Shown here piece by piece: positions 9,884 through 21,600 of a stretch of DNA of 64,000 nucleotides. The stretch comes from Lepidodermella squamata (lineage: Eukaryota > Gastrotricha). How positions within the stretch are numbered: the stretch's first letter is position 1; every line of letters starts with the position of its first letter. The notes beneath the pieces are model-generated. The model saw nothing but the letters and a program-made list of their open reading frames with translations. It did no database searches and was not told the origin of the DNA. The position numbers and the translations under genes are program-made. The stretch is from positions 1,860,001 to 1,924,000 of the forward strand of contig JBLDXI010000024.1 in NCBI GenBank assembly GCA_047495785.1, written 5' to 3'.

Positions 9884-12800
9884 ATGGCAATGTATACGGG
9901 CCACGACTTTCGGATGGTAAAGGACAATTTTATTTAGCTTAGTCAATTATTCTGAATTTTCTATTGCAGCAATTCAGATGCGTAGACTGTGATACTCCGT
10001 ATTGCGACTTGGACGACAAGCCCTTGAAAGTTCTAACAAAGTGTGGGCATCAAATCTGTGATCATTGCATCGGGAGAAGCAAGCAAAATGGCGAGCTCGT
10101 CTGTCAAGCTTGTTCTTACAGCTATGAAGTTGATGGAGATGACTTCAAAGGTGATACAAGAATTTATATTAATTTATTGGCAAATTCTAAATAATTTCTT
10201 AAATTTTCTGCTTAAAAATTTCCAATAGCGGATTTTTTCATTTAACTCGATAGGATTCCCTGTCAATTATGCAACTTGGAAGGTGATCGCGTTTATCTCA
10301 AAACGAGATGAAGAAATCAATCGAGAGTTCAAGAATGACATGTTCGGCGCAGTTATCGACGAGTGCACTCACCTACCAATGAGCAATGAGATAATAGACT
10401 GCGCTCACTGCAACCACAAATTTTGCCAGATCTGCATTTTTCTGCACTTGGAACGAGTAAGAATCGAAACCCTGTGGCTCGGGAAACACGTAACCTACGG
10501 TTATTTTCTAGTAACATTTTTAACATCCGTTGCCTTAATAGATATTGAAAATTCGTGGAGATTTGATGACTTTTTTCGAAAAAAATGGCCCAAAAATTCG
10601 AGCTCAAATAAGGTAAATAAATTAATTAAAAATTTTAGAGAAAATCACTCATTTTTCTTTTTTTTTAGCAATCTCGACAACGTTTTCGAGCTTCGAAAAG
10701 ACACTGCTATCAATATTGCGGATAGAGAAAGAGTTGAGCAATTAAAAGCCTCACTAGTCAAAGGTGTCGGAGCAAATTTTTTGCGATTTCTTTCTCGCAT
10801 CGAAACTTTGCTGAAAATCGATCATCTACAAACGATTGAGAAAAATTGCAAAGATCTCGATGGACTTGCTCTGGAGCAATTGACACCGGATCACGTTTTC
10901 AAGTCATATTGCATTCTTCGTGAAATGGCCCAAAAGTACGGCACTGCATTGGACGATTTGAAAGCTATTTCGATCGAGCCATGGACAGATCATAATGTTC
11001 GCGATGAATTTATGTTGGTTATGTTAGACGAATTTCCGACACGACCCAAGGTAAAAATATACTGAATTTTAATCTCAAAAATTTTGATTCAATGCAATCA
11101 GGCTGTTCCTCCGATGATCAGCTGCTTGTTCAAATTCGCCCGATCTGGTGATCTCTTGTCGATAAAGCGGATTATCGAAGACCTTCCGCCCGATTGCGTC
11201 AAGTACCGTCATTTGGGGCAAAATGAACCTTTGGGGCTAATTGGCCAAAAATTGAGATTTTCACATTTTTATCGATAGCTCAAAAATTACAAGGTAAAAC
11301 TTCACAAAAATTTACGGGGACGATTATCAACAAGCCTCCTACAAGCCTGCAAATTTCCAGCCACGTATGTCCCGAAATGAGGTCACGGCATGTTGTTGCA
11401 CAGAGGTGAGTTTAGGGAGATAAAAATGACCCCTCTAAATTGAATTACCTGGAGCCAATCACGAGGTTTGATGATCAGATGAAATTTTTTCCTTCGACCA
11501 TTTTCGTCGTAGATGACAGCAAAAAAAACCGCGACCCCAGGCGATGCACAGGTATGGCTAGGTGATAGTGGCCAAATTACCCCATGGAAAACTCAATGAT
11601 GGGGGCTAATTGGCCACCCTTGTCCTTATAATGGGTTTTTAGTATTTGATGATTGTGAGGGTTGAATGGTCGAGTGGTTGTGATGCGTCCATCAGAACTT
11701 GAGTTATCTGATGAGCGACGGTTCGAATCCTCATAAAGTAGCATTTTTTTTGCTCCGCATTTAATTTTTTTAATTTTTTTGTTAATTTTCCATTTTAATT
11801 ATTCCACTAACACAACGTATGCCGGACATGTTTTGTTCGGGAGACGTTTAAAAGTTGCTCAGCAATAAAACTCTCAGAAAAAACGGAGAAACTAATTAAA
11901 AATTATTAAAATGGACAATTAAAACTAAAAAATTTAAAAAATTAAATGCGGGGCAAAAAAAATGCTACTTTATGAGGATTCGAACCGTCGCTCATCAGAT
12001 AACTCAAGTTCTGATGACGCATCACAACCACTCGACCATTCAACCCTCACAATCATCAAATATTAAAAACCCATTATAAGGATAAGGGTGGCCAATTAGC
12101 CCCAAATCACCTGTCCAATTTGCCCCAAACCTGGGGCAAAATGAGCTTCCTATAAAATCGGAATCAGGACCCTCTGAAACGTGTAAAAATGCGAAAAAAA
12201 CAGGGGGTCATTTTTTTCCCGCGCCCATTTTGCCCCAATTTACGGTATGTAGTCGAATTTGCTGACGAAAGCGACGATAACAAGAGAATGCTACACCACG
12301 CGTGTGAAAATGGTCACTTGGAACTGGCTCGATATCTCATCAACGACCTGGGGGCTGATCTATGGGCAAAGGTCCACGAAGGTAGCCGAACAGATTTTCA
12401 CGAAGAAGACACTCTTCCGATTCACCTTGCCTGCCTGAACGGGCATCTGAAAGTCGTAAAAATGCTTTGTGCAGCCGATTCAGGCCTCGCAAATGCGCGC
12501 GAATTTAGCCGAAGAACCCCGTTACACAACGCCGCTGAAGCCGAGAGTGAGGCGATCATGAAATTTTTAATCGACAAAATGAAGGTGGATGTCGATGCTC
12601 AAAGGATGAGTGATATTTCCGCCCTACATATAGTCGCAAAAGCTGGCAATCTTAACTGTGTTCGACTTCTGCTGATCAGGGGTGCCGATACGCAATTGAT
12701 TGGAGGGCTGGAGGGTCGCCTAATGCCAGCTCATATCGCAGCTAAGCTTGGTCATCTCGAAGTTTTAAAGCTCTTGATAATAGCCGACCCTACTGTTCTG

Positions 12801-13226
12801 AAGTGCACGGAAATCTTGACCCCGCTAATGGCTGCTTGTTCTAATGGAAAAATTAGCATTGTTAAATACTTGCTGTCAATCGGCTGTGACGTCAACTTCA
12901 GATCAAAAATTGGGAAAACAGCGGCGATGTTTGCTGCTGAAAATGGCATGCTTAAAACTTTGAAGTTATTGGTCGAAGCCGGGGCGGACTTGGCCCTGCT
13001 CAGTCAACGTTCTAAGGCTTTGTTGGACAATTTTTCAGCCATTCATCAAGCAGCTAGGCTCGAACATTTGAAAGTTGTCAAGTTCATCTGCGAACGCAAA
13101 CCGGAGCTTGCTCATTTGAAAAGTGAACAAGGTGAAACTGCTCTGTCGATCGCTGAAAAACGTGGCAATGTTAAGATGGCCGAATATTTGCGCAAATTTC
13201 TAGCCTCCTCGCCTGTTCAAGGATGA
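9884..13226 (+). CDS. RING/B-box-like zinc finger plus ankyrin-repeat protein, interrupted by a transposable element
   Basis: Probable E3 ubiquitin ligase with ankyrin substrate-binding repeats. Exons 9884..9916 (least certain), 9970..10150, 10254..10456, 10542..10612, 10669..11050, then 11102..11205 and 12248..13226, which are one exon split by an insertion. Without the insertion they sum to 1,953 nt (650 aa) in a single frame. The RING lies at about residues 15-55 (CVDCDTPYC...CGHQICDHC...CQAC), followed by a second Cys/His cluster (CTHLP...DCAHCNHKFCQIC), a helical linker, and about eight ankyrin repeats (for example HHACENGHLELARYLI, ALHIVAKAGNLNCVRLLL). As it stands, an in-frame stop (11276-11278) inside the element ends the protein before the repeats. 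A shorter ankyrin protein could start inside the element at 12189. Confidence 0.72.
11602..12105. repeat. long internal palindrome of the family B element
   Basis: Arms at about 11602-11777 and 11934-12105 are reverse complements with only a few differences over roughly 175 nt. Transcription across it would give a long hairpin RNA. The loop (about 11778-11933) is AT-rich and featureless. Confidence 0.85.
11653..11738 (+). other. tRNA-like (class II, Ser/Leu type) sequence within the palindrome arm
   Basis: An A-box-like TGGTCGAGTGGTT (11667-11679) and a perfect B-box GGTTCGAATCC (11720-11730) stand at tRNA-like spacing. A TTGTGAGG / CCTCATAA acceptor-like pairing flanks them. The T-stem does not pair properly, so it is a tRNA-derived relic and not a tRNA gene. 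A mirrored copy lies in the other arm (about 11972-12058). Confidence 0.5.
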
Positions 13227-13357
13227 GAACTTGAGTTATCGCATATGCGAATTACCTAACTAACTCATACAATGATTTCTAGCCGTAATTTCGTAGAATT
13301 TTTCACTGTCACACTCTCCAATTCGATTCTGAATCTGATTCTTATCCGTCTATACCG

Positions 13358-13363
13358 AATAAA
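13358..13363 (+). terminator. poly(A) signal for the RING-ankyrin gene
   Basis: AATAAA 131 nt after the stop codon. Confidence 0.4.
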
Positions 13364-13514
13364 AAATATGATTTTGCGATCTCAAGTCATTGTTCATGTT
13401 ATCACCGACTCCGAGAGGTCAAGATAGCGTTCGCTGAATAGCCAATAATCAAATACCATCTCCATCGATGCGATACACCTCGCAATTTCACCCTCTTATT
13501 CATTCATAAACCGT

Positions 13515-13520
13515 TTTATT
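13515..13520 (-). terminator. poly(A) signal for the TFIIIC subunit gene
   Basis: AATAAA on the minus strand about 40 nt after the stop codon. The two convergent genes leave 333 bp between their stops. Confidence 0.4.
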
Positions 13521-13559
13521 ATATATAAAGTATGTGTAAAAAATCAAAGAAACGACTAA

Positions 13560-13959
13560 TTATTTGGCATTTTCCGTTTGCTGCACGTTACTTAGCAGAG
13601 CGCGTTTCAGTTCCAGAATTTTCGACGACTTTCCAATATACTCTTTCGGCAGTTTGCTGTCCGTGTCGGCGCCACTATTGTTGCTGACTTCGGTCGGCAT
13701 TTCGAAGATCAAATGCGTATCCAGGGCGTGAGAAAAGTTCCCTTTGAAAAGTAAATTTCCTATTTGAACTCCAGGGTTGGGTGAATCGAGCGCCTAAATA
13801 TATTATAAATGACGGTGTTAAATTTAGATACTTGAGAAAAATACAAACCACAAATTTAATTCCTTCCTGCTTTATTTCTTCAACGAAATTATCGGGAGAA
13901 TCAACGAAGTCCAGAAGGAGATACATATCTTTATCAGCAGCGGGTTCACCGGAAGACAT
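13560..13959 (-). CDS. GTF3C6: general transcription factor 3C subunit 6-like (TFIIIC tau55/GTF3C6 N-terminal domain)
   Basis: Small subunit of the RNA polymerase III factor TFIIIC. Exons complement(13849..13959, 13560..13793) give 345 nt, 114 aa. The core reads YLLLDFVDSPDNFVEE, then GIKF, then the post-intron NPGVQIGNLLFKGNFSHALDT-HLIFE. This matches the family pattern of a short beta-barrel with (V)xxGxxxFxGxxxxxLGTxxIFE. The donor is read as GTG|GTTTGT; a donor three bases earlier would drop one Val. The C-terminus is a short charged tail without the phosphatase-like extension of yeast tau55. Identification rests on this short pattern, so moderate confidence. Confidence 0.62.
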
Positions 13960-15606
13960 GTCAGTAATCTTTTAATATCTATAATGCAAACGCATATTAT
14001 GGATAAGATTCATCCATTAGGCGTAAAATATCCGGTTGTCGGCCACCCTTTCACTTCAAGTTTCACGCCAGAATAAATCGAAACATACCGAAACTTGAAT
14101 TAAAATTTAGTCAACTGTGTAAATAGCTTTATTTCATGCTAACATTATTTCATGACGAGCAGTTCTGTCAGACAAACGCTGCTCTTGAATACGGATTTCA
14201 CGGGACCTGCGCTTGAGGATAAGCGACAAACTCCTTAACGCCATTTTCAATTTGATAGAACATAGCGATCTCATAGGGTTAGGACTCGAAAGCGCGCTTC
14301 TAATTACTTACGTTTTTGGAAGAAGCTTTTGACTCTTACACCTTGTGCCGCGTTTTCTTTACAACCTCTCTTTTCGTGTAGTCGGCGATGAGTAGGTCAG
14401 TGCTTAGTCGCTGTTTGAGGCCGCGAGACGGATTCCGGAAAATTGCTATTCATAATATTCGGTCATCACCGTGATCACAATGCAATCAACTGTATGGACC
14501 AAGATTATCATGTTGAGCAAGGTAATGAGCAAAACTCATCGCAAAACGAAACAGGTAAAATAAAATAAAGTATTTCAAGCTCTCCTGGAGCGAATTGACG
14601 GTGCTAGCAGAATGTTGTCAACTAACCCCGGATTTGTTGCCAACCCGATACTCCAGACCTTAAGCTCATTGCTAGACCTTGGTAAGTCCAAACTTACCTG
14701 TGTAGCTGACCAGGAAGAAAGAAGAAAGAAGGAAGAAGGTGTTAATCAATTGGAATATCAATTGCGGTAAGCTCATTTGATAAAAGACCTCGTAATATCG
14801 TAGCGCAGTATTGTCATCCATGGCTTGGACTGTTCCGGCAACTGCAAGAAATCTTTTCAAACAAAGACTACTGGCTTTACTGCAAACATGAAAACATCAT
14901 TGTAACGACTGACAGAATTGAGATTTATTAAATTAAATGCTTTCAAAGCTCTCAAGAAGAATGCTAATGAGGTGAAAGCAGACAACCCCCACGCCAAATG
15001 GCGCTATGGCTATGAAATTCACTGCGGGGACTTCAGGTACAGCAGCCAAACTTTCTGATCGTATCCTCTCTGATGACTAGAATAAGCTACTTCTCCGTGC
15101 TTTCAAACCGGACCTGAAAAAAACTGGTTCGAGGTTTGAACCAGGATCCCGCGGCGGCAAAATAAGTCGCTTCGATCTGTTTAGTATTTCGAGATTTTAT
15201 TTTTTAGCGCGTAAAATTGACGCCCACGTGATTGAAAACATTGACGGCAAATAAAAGATATTCATTAAATTGATGGTGTAATGTATTCAAATAAAACCAC
15301 TATAATTTTTCATTTTATTAGCAACAAGAGTCCTTAACTACCCCACACAGCAAGGCTCGGGTCGATCTGTGATCTTCCGACAATGCTCCCCGCGTTAGAA
15401 CCTTGATCTATACCGTTTCCCTATGAATTTTACCTCTAAAAGCTCTGCTAGGGAAAAATAAGCACGCAATAAGAGCAATAAGGGAGTTTAGATTGCGTTG
15501 CTTCCAGCCACTGTTTTGTCATGAACATTAATTAAAAACTATGCAAGCCGGTCGCCTGGTTTACTAGAGAATTTGTGGTTTCTTATTGTTAGATTTTTAG
15601 CGCATA
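13960..15606. other. intergenic region, dynein/TFIIIC divergent promoters
   Basis: 1.65 kb between divergent starts. Only short, isolated reading frames are present, including a 62-codon hydrophobic one at 14672-14860 (-). A splice-acceptor-like ATTTTTAG just before the dynein ATG hints at a 5' UTR intron. No repeat or RNA gene was recognised. Confidence 0.4.
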
Positions 15607-18600
15607 ATGAGTGCATCTCGCGACAAGAATTTGATCGCGAGCGGTCAAATACCATATCTGCCCCCTATCAATGACAAATTGTCAGTCGAACCAGATCGAT
15701 GGAAGAAAAGCAAGCTGCTAAGTTATCGGAGAGAGAATGAGCAAAGGAAAGTTCTTGATCATATCATCATGCAGCAAGCGAAGAAGCGGCGTACAGAGCT
15801 TGTTGAATTAATGGAAACAGAACCTCCGCCGATTCCACCTCCTGAATATCCAGCAGAAATGATGTCACGTGATCGGAAAATCAAGATGAATTATATTTTT
15901 CTGAAGACATGCGTGGAGTCAACCCAGATGCCACCTCTCCAGGAGTATACAATTGACAACATTGAATCTCGCGTGCCAGAACGCCTTAAGAAGTTACCTG
16001 GCTATCAGAGCCTCATTGAAGAGGTAGCAACCGAAGTTCGGTCAGATTTTGACAAGAGTATGAAAAAGGCATTGGGTAAGTGATATTGTTATCTCGGTTA
16101 ACGTGTAATTTAAAACTGCGCTTACAGTTCAAAAGACTTTGATCACACCTAACATCAAAGGGTTGAATGCTGGAGAGATCATCATACCTCTGCCAGATGA
16201 ACCAAGGTTTGCTATTCATCGTCATTTTATTTATTATGAAACATCTCTTCTTTCAGTGGGCTTGATTATTCAAAACCTTGGCATCATACTTATGTGGAGA
16301 GCAAGAAAAGTTTGCAGGCTAATTTGCAGACCGTGCACCCTTTAATGATGCAAGTTTTGCGGTTATGCCAGCAACATCTTGGAAACACTCTCTTGGTTGA
16401 CATTTCTACTTATCGGTAAGTGCATCTACTGAAATCTTAAGATCCCCAGCAATGCTCCTCTATTATGTAGGAAAAAAGGCGTGATCGATTTTGAGTCTTT
16501 GAGGCGTGATATTACAGTTACAATTGAAAAAGCTGAGGAAAAGTTGCTGCAGTCGTGGTATCCAAATGTTGTCAGCATATTTTCCGATCCAAAATGCAAA
16601 ATCAAGCTGCGAGGCGAGGGATCGAAAATATTTTTCAACTGTTTGACCGCCCTAATTTCCAATCAGGTAATCACTTATTCATCCAATTTATTTATTAAAT
16701 CCAACATTTTCATCCTCTTTAGCTAAGAGACTTTTTACATCGGACCGTCGATGCTGTCGTCGATCTGTTTCGTATTGATAACAAGTCCAAGCTTCCTCTC
16801 CTTAAAACTGAATTGATACTGGAAGACAACAAAATGCAGTTTTATCCCACTTACAAGGATCTTGAAGAATTGGTTCTATTTTTTGTCGACGCTATTCTGA
16901 AATCCATGCAAAAAGTTCCGACTGTCAGTTCCTTTCTTGCCGGTGGTAATGTCGACTACATTCGTGTTACCATCGCCGAGGACATCGTGAAAGCTGCCAA
17001 AACCGAATTGAAGGCTTCTTGCAAGCGTAATTTTGAGGAGCCAGCTGCATACCTTCAGTGGTATGGTAAGTATTTTCGGGAGATACAGAAATTTGTGATG
17101 AAATGAATTGAATGTAGTGGAAAATTATGACTACCTGGTTAATGGGCAAGCCCAATCAGAAATCGAGAAATTCATCAGCGAAGGCAGGGAGTTCGAAGAA
17201 TACACTAAGGTAATATTTTTTCTATCAATTTGATTGAATTTGAATTCCCAATATTGCTCTTCAGCTTATCGAAAGCTATCGTGATCTGGCGTACAAAATC
17301 ATGATCCTCCCTCCCGCTGAATACTACGATTTGATTCGCTTGGACTGCGAGGACCTAAAGCGTGGGCTAGTCGCCGCTGCCAGAAACCTCGCCGGTCAGC
17401 TCATCGAAAAGGTTGTGAATGATCATCGGAACGAGAACACTAGTATTTGCGATGAATTCACCACGATCAAAGCCCGAGCATTAAAAGTGCCCGAAACCTC
17501 GGAAGAGCTCGTCGACATGGTCAATTTTGTTGAAACAGCTCGATCTATGGGCATGCTCAAGCTCAACGAACGCATTAAATTGTGCGTTGAACGCCTTCAG
17601 TACCTTCTCGAAGCGTACGGTTTCACAAAAGCCGATATAGATCTCAACAGTGATGTTTTGCTTTGGCCTAAGAAGATTAGCCCAGTTTTTGATGACAACG
17701 ACTTGGTAAACTGAAAATTTTAAATTACGACCTCGTTTAAAGCCTTTATTTCATTTTAGCTAACTGAAAAGTCGAAAGAGCTCGGCGAGAAAGTGTTGAC
17801 GGAAAAACGTGAAAAAGTAATGATTGAACTCGCGAAACTCAAGACCCGCGCTGATGAATTCAACGACTACGGCGAGTTGGACATGATGGCTCAATACGTT
17901 CAAGACGTTCGAGCTGTTCAGAAGCGCCTCGAGGTCGCTCAAGAACAGATCGCTTGGGTCAACAAAGTTTGTTAAATAACGTCGATTTTCTTGAAACTAC
18001 ATACATTTTCTTCTCTCGTTGATAGGAGGAAGCTTTGTACAAATTCGCCATCAGCCAATACCCAGAAGTAGAAGAAATTTCGACGGCGGTCGATCCTTTC
18101 TACAAACTTTTCTCGGTGGTTTTCAAATGGCAACGTGCCGAGAAGAAGTGGATTGATGGCAGCTTTACTGACCTCAATGCCGAGGTTATTGAAGCCGAAG
18201 TCGACGAATACTGGCGCGAGTTATACAAAGTTCAGAAAATTTTCAATCAAAAGTAATTTTGGATTTTATTTTTTTTCTCATATGAATTTTTTCGGAAAAT
18301 GGATCTAGATATAAAGAAAAGCTTCGGCTAATGAAAGAGGAGCGTTTGAAACATTTAAAGAAAAAACTTCAGACTCATGATCCCCTGAGACGCATGAAAA
18401 CATTGAATCGTCTCGTTATTGACATGGAGTAAATGAAATTGCTAAATTCACGACGCGGCTGTAATTATCACTACATTATTGTCATTTTTCGCTTCTTGTA
18501 TATTCGAGCTTTGCTATCCATGAAAAATTGCTGAAAATAATTTTATAATTGATGTGTTTCAGGATCAAAAGGATGCAAATGGAAGTTGATGAGCGAAATC

Positions 18601-21600
18601 GCGAGAAAGCGAAGAAACGCCGGCACAAGGAGGCCGAGGGGTCTGAAATGACCCCGGAGGAAGAGGCTGAGCTTGCCGATGAAGTTGTCCACCCTCCAGT
18701 TGCTCTCGGCATTGTCACAACTGTTCAGGAGCAGATCGGCGAGTTTAAGACTCACGTTCCAACTATCAGCATTTTGTGTAACCCTGGCCTGCGGCAACGC
18801 CACTGGGACAAAATGTCCGAAGTAGCCGGGTTCAACTTGACGCCAGATTCTGGAACTACCCTACGAAAAGTTCTTAAACTTCCGATTCAGGAATTTATGG
18901 ATCAATTCGAGGCAATATCAGGCGCTGCGACAAAGGAACACTCGCTTGAAAAGGCGATGATCAAGATGAGAAACGATTGGGAGCCGATGGTTTTCAACTT
19001 GACGCCTTACCGCGATTCAGGCATTTCAATCTTATCGTCAGTCGACGAAATTCAAGCTCAACTCGACGATCAAATTATTCGAACGCAAACTATGCGCGGC
19101 TCGCCGTTTATCAAGCCGTTTGAAAACGAAATCAGGATATGGGAAGAGCAGCTTCTACGAATTCAGGACACGATCGATGAATGGTTGAAAGTACAGGCGC
19201 AATGGCTGTACTTGGAGCCTATCTTCGCTTCACCTGATATCATGCAACAAATGCCGGAAGAGGGCCGTCTATTCACACAGGTTGATCGGTCATTCCGTGA
19301 AACTATGAAGCACACGGCTAAAAATACTAGCGTTCTGGTCGCTACAAGCCTGTCAGGTATGAAATTTGAGTATTTTCCCTCACACAAATTTTGCGAATAG
19401 CTTACAAATTTTGAAATGACATTTTCATTATTAGCCAAAGGAGTGTTCGCAGGTAAACTTTTGCACGATGGCACGATATCATTTTCTGGAGTCTAATTAA
19501 TTTTATACAAAGAAAAATAACTGTGGCCCACAATTTCGGAAAATCACTAACGCATGATTTTTAAGGCGGAATTTTCACTCTTTACATTTTTTTCATCCAG
19601 GATTGTTGGAAAAGCTGGTTGATAGCAATGTGTTATTGGACCGAATTAACAAAGGTCTAAATGCTTATCTCGAGAAGAAACGTCTGTTTTTCCCGCGTTT
19701 CTTCTTCCTGTCCAACGACGAAATGCTGGAAATTCTATCCGAGACAAAAGACCCAACTCGAGTTCAGCCTCATTTGAAGAAGTGTTTCGAGGGTATTGCC
19801 AAGTTGGAATTCGACTCGATTCAAGACATCAGGGCCATGTTTTCATCTGAAAATGAGAAAATCACCCTGTCGGAGGTTATCTCCACCGCTGAAGCTCGCG
19901 GCGCCGTTGAGAAGTGGCTGATTCACGTCGAACGAGTCATGATTCTGTCGATGAAAGACGTAGTCCTAGCGTCATACAACGCCTATGCGAATGAAGAGCG
20001 TCGAAATTGGGTTGTTTCATGGCCTGGCCAGGTCGTGCTGTGCGTCAGCCAGGCTTACTGGACCACCGAAGTTCACGAAGCAATCCGGTCGAGCAAAACC
20101 GGCCTTCGCGATTACCACAAGCGTTTAGGCGCTCAACTCATGGAAACTGTCGAGTTGGTTCGAGGCAAGTTGACTAAGCAGCAGCGAACCACGCTAGGAG
20201 CTCTTGTCGTCATTGATGTCCACGCTAAGGATGTCATTAATGAATGCGTGCAACAGGGCGTTGTTTCCGAGAACGATTTCATGTGGCTGTCTCAGTTGCG
20301 TTACTACTTTGAAGACGGGTTGATGATGGTTCGCTGCACTAATGCAACGATTGGCTACGCCTATGAATACCTCGGCAACTCGCCACGTTTAGTCATCACC
20401 CCGCTGACGGATCGTTGCTACCGAACTCTGATCGGCGCCTTCCACCTTAATCTAAACGGCGCCCCTGAAGGCCCGGCCGGGACTGGTAAAACCGAGACGA
20501 CAAAGGATTTAGCAAAAGCGATCGCAGTTCAATGCGTCGTGTTCAACTGTTCGGACGGTCTTGATTACATAGCCATGGGCAAATTTTTCAAGGGTCTTGC
20601 CGCCTGCGGTGCCTGGGCTTGCTTCGACGAGTTCAACCGCATCGAGCTCGAGGTGTTGAGTGTCATTGCTCAGCAGATTCTGTGCATCATTCGAGCTGTC
20701 CAGGCTCACGTTGATTCTTTCATTTTCGAAGGAACGGAACTTCGGCTGAACCCTATGTGCTATGTCGTAAGTTCTAGCCACCTTAATTTTAAAATTTAAT
20801 TTTTTTGAATTTTCTTGAAATTGAAATTTTTTGAAATTTTGAAATATTGAATTCTAAAATTATTTAACATTTTCTCAATTTAAAGTTTTTGTTTAAAATG
20901 TTAAAATTGAAAAAATTGAAAAATAATTTTATCGTAAGTTTACTCTTTTTTTTTATTTTAAAGTTTTTAATATGAAAATCTTAATCCTTAATCTTAATTT
21001 TTTAAATTGTGAACAAGTTTAAAATCTCATTTTTTTCAGTGCATCACCATGAACCCGGGTTACGCTGGGCGCAGTGAGCTTCCAGACAACTTGAAGGTCC
21101 TCTTCCGACCCGTGGCTATGATGGTCCCTGACTACGCGATGATTGCTGAAATTTCGCTGTACTCGTACGGTTTTCTCGACGCTCGAGATTTGTCCGTCAA
21201 AATCGTCACGACCTACAAACTGTGCTCCGAACAGCTGTCCAGCCAGTTCCACTACGACTACGGCATGCGAGCCGTCAAATCCGTACTGTTAGCCGCTGGC
21301 AACCTCAAATTGAAGTACCCGAACGAGAAGGAGCAGATTCTACTTCTCCGCTCGATTATCGACGTCAATTTACCGAAATTTTTAGCCCACGATATACCGC
21401 TATTCGAGGGTATCATCTCCGATTTGTTCCCAGGTGTTTCGCTGCCGAAACCAGACTACAGAGTTTTCCTCGAATCTCTGGACGCGATTTGCCAGAAGAA
21501 AAACCTGCAAAATGTCGACTTCTTCCAACAGAAGGTTATCCAGACCTACGAAATGATGATCGTCCGTCACGGTTTCATGCTTGTCGGCGAGCCATTTGGT

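Larger units (their letters stand above)
11206..12245 (+). mobile_element. 1,040-bp TA-flanked TIR element inside the ankyrin exon (family B)
   Basis: It is flanked by TA on both sides (11204-11205 and 12246-12247). The ends are inverted: CCGTCATTTGGGGCAAAATG at the left, and the complement of CCGTAAATTGGGGCAAAATG at the right. Subterminal GGGGCTAATTGGCCA motifs are repeated. Removing the element and one TA restores codons Lys-Tyr-Val-Val in the host exon. TA target choice and TIR layout suggest mobilisation by a Tc1/mariner-type transposase; no transposase is encoded. Confidence 0.85.

Noticed and set aside
10043-10228. Alternative frame over the RING exon
   Set aside because: The other frame holds the Cys/His pattern and correct splice phases.
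11720-11730. tRNA gene suggested by a perfect B-box
   Set aside because: The T-stem and anticodon arm do not pair as in a working tRNA, and the unit is duplicated as a palindrome inside a mobile element.
14672-14860. 62-codon hydrophobic minus-strand frame
   Set aside because: No homologue recognised, no neighbouring exons, and length within chance for AT-rich DNA.
15490-15520. RFX X-box-like sequence upstream of the dynein gene
   Set aside because: Only one half-site resembles the consensus; not enough to call.
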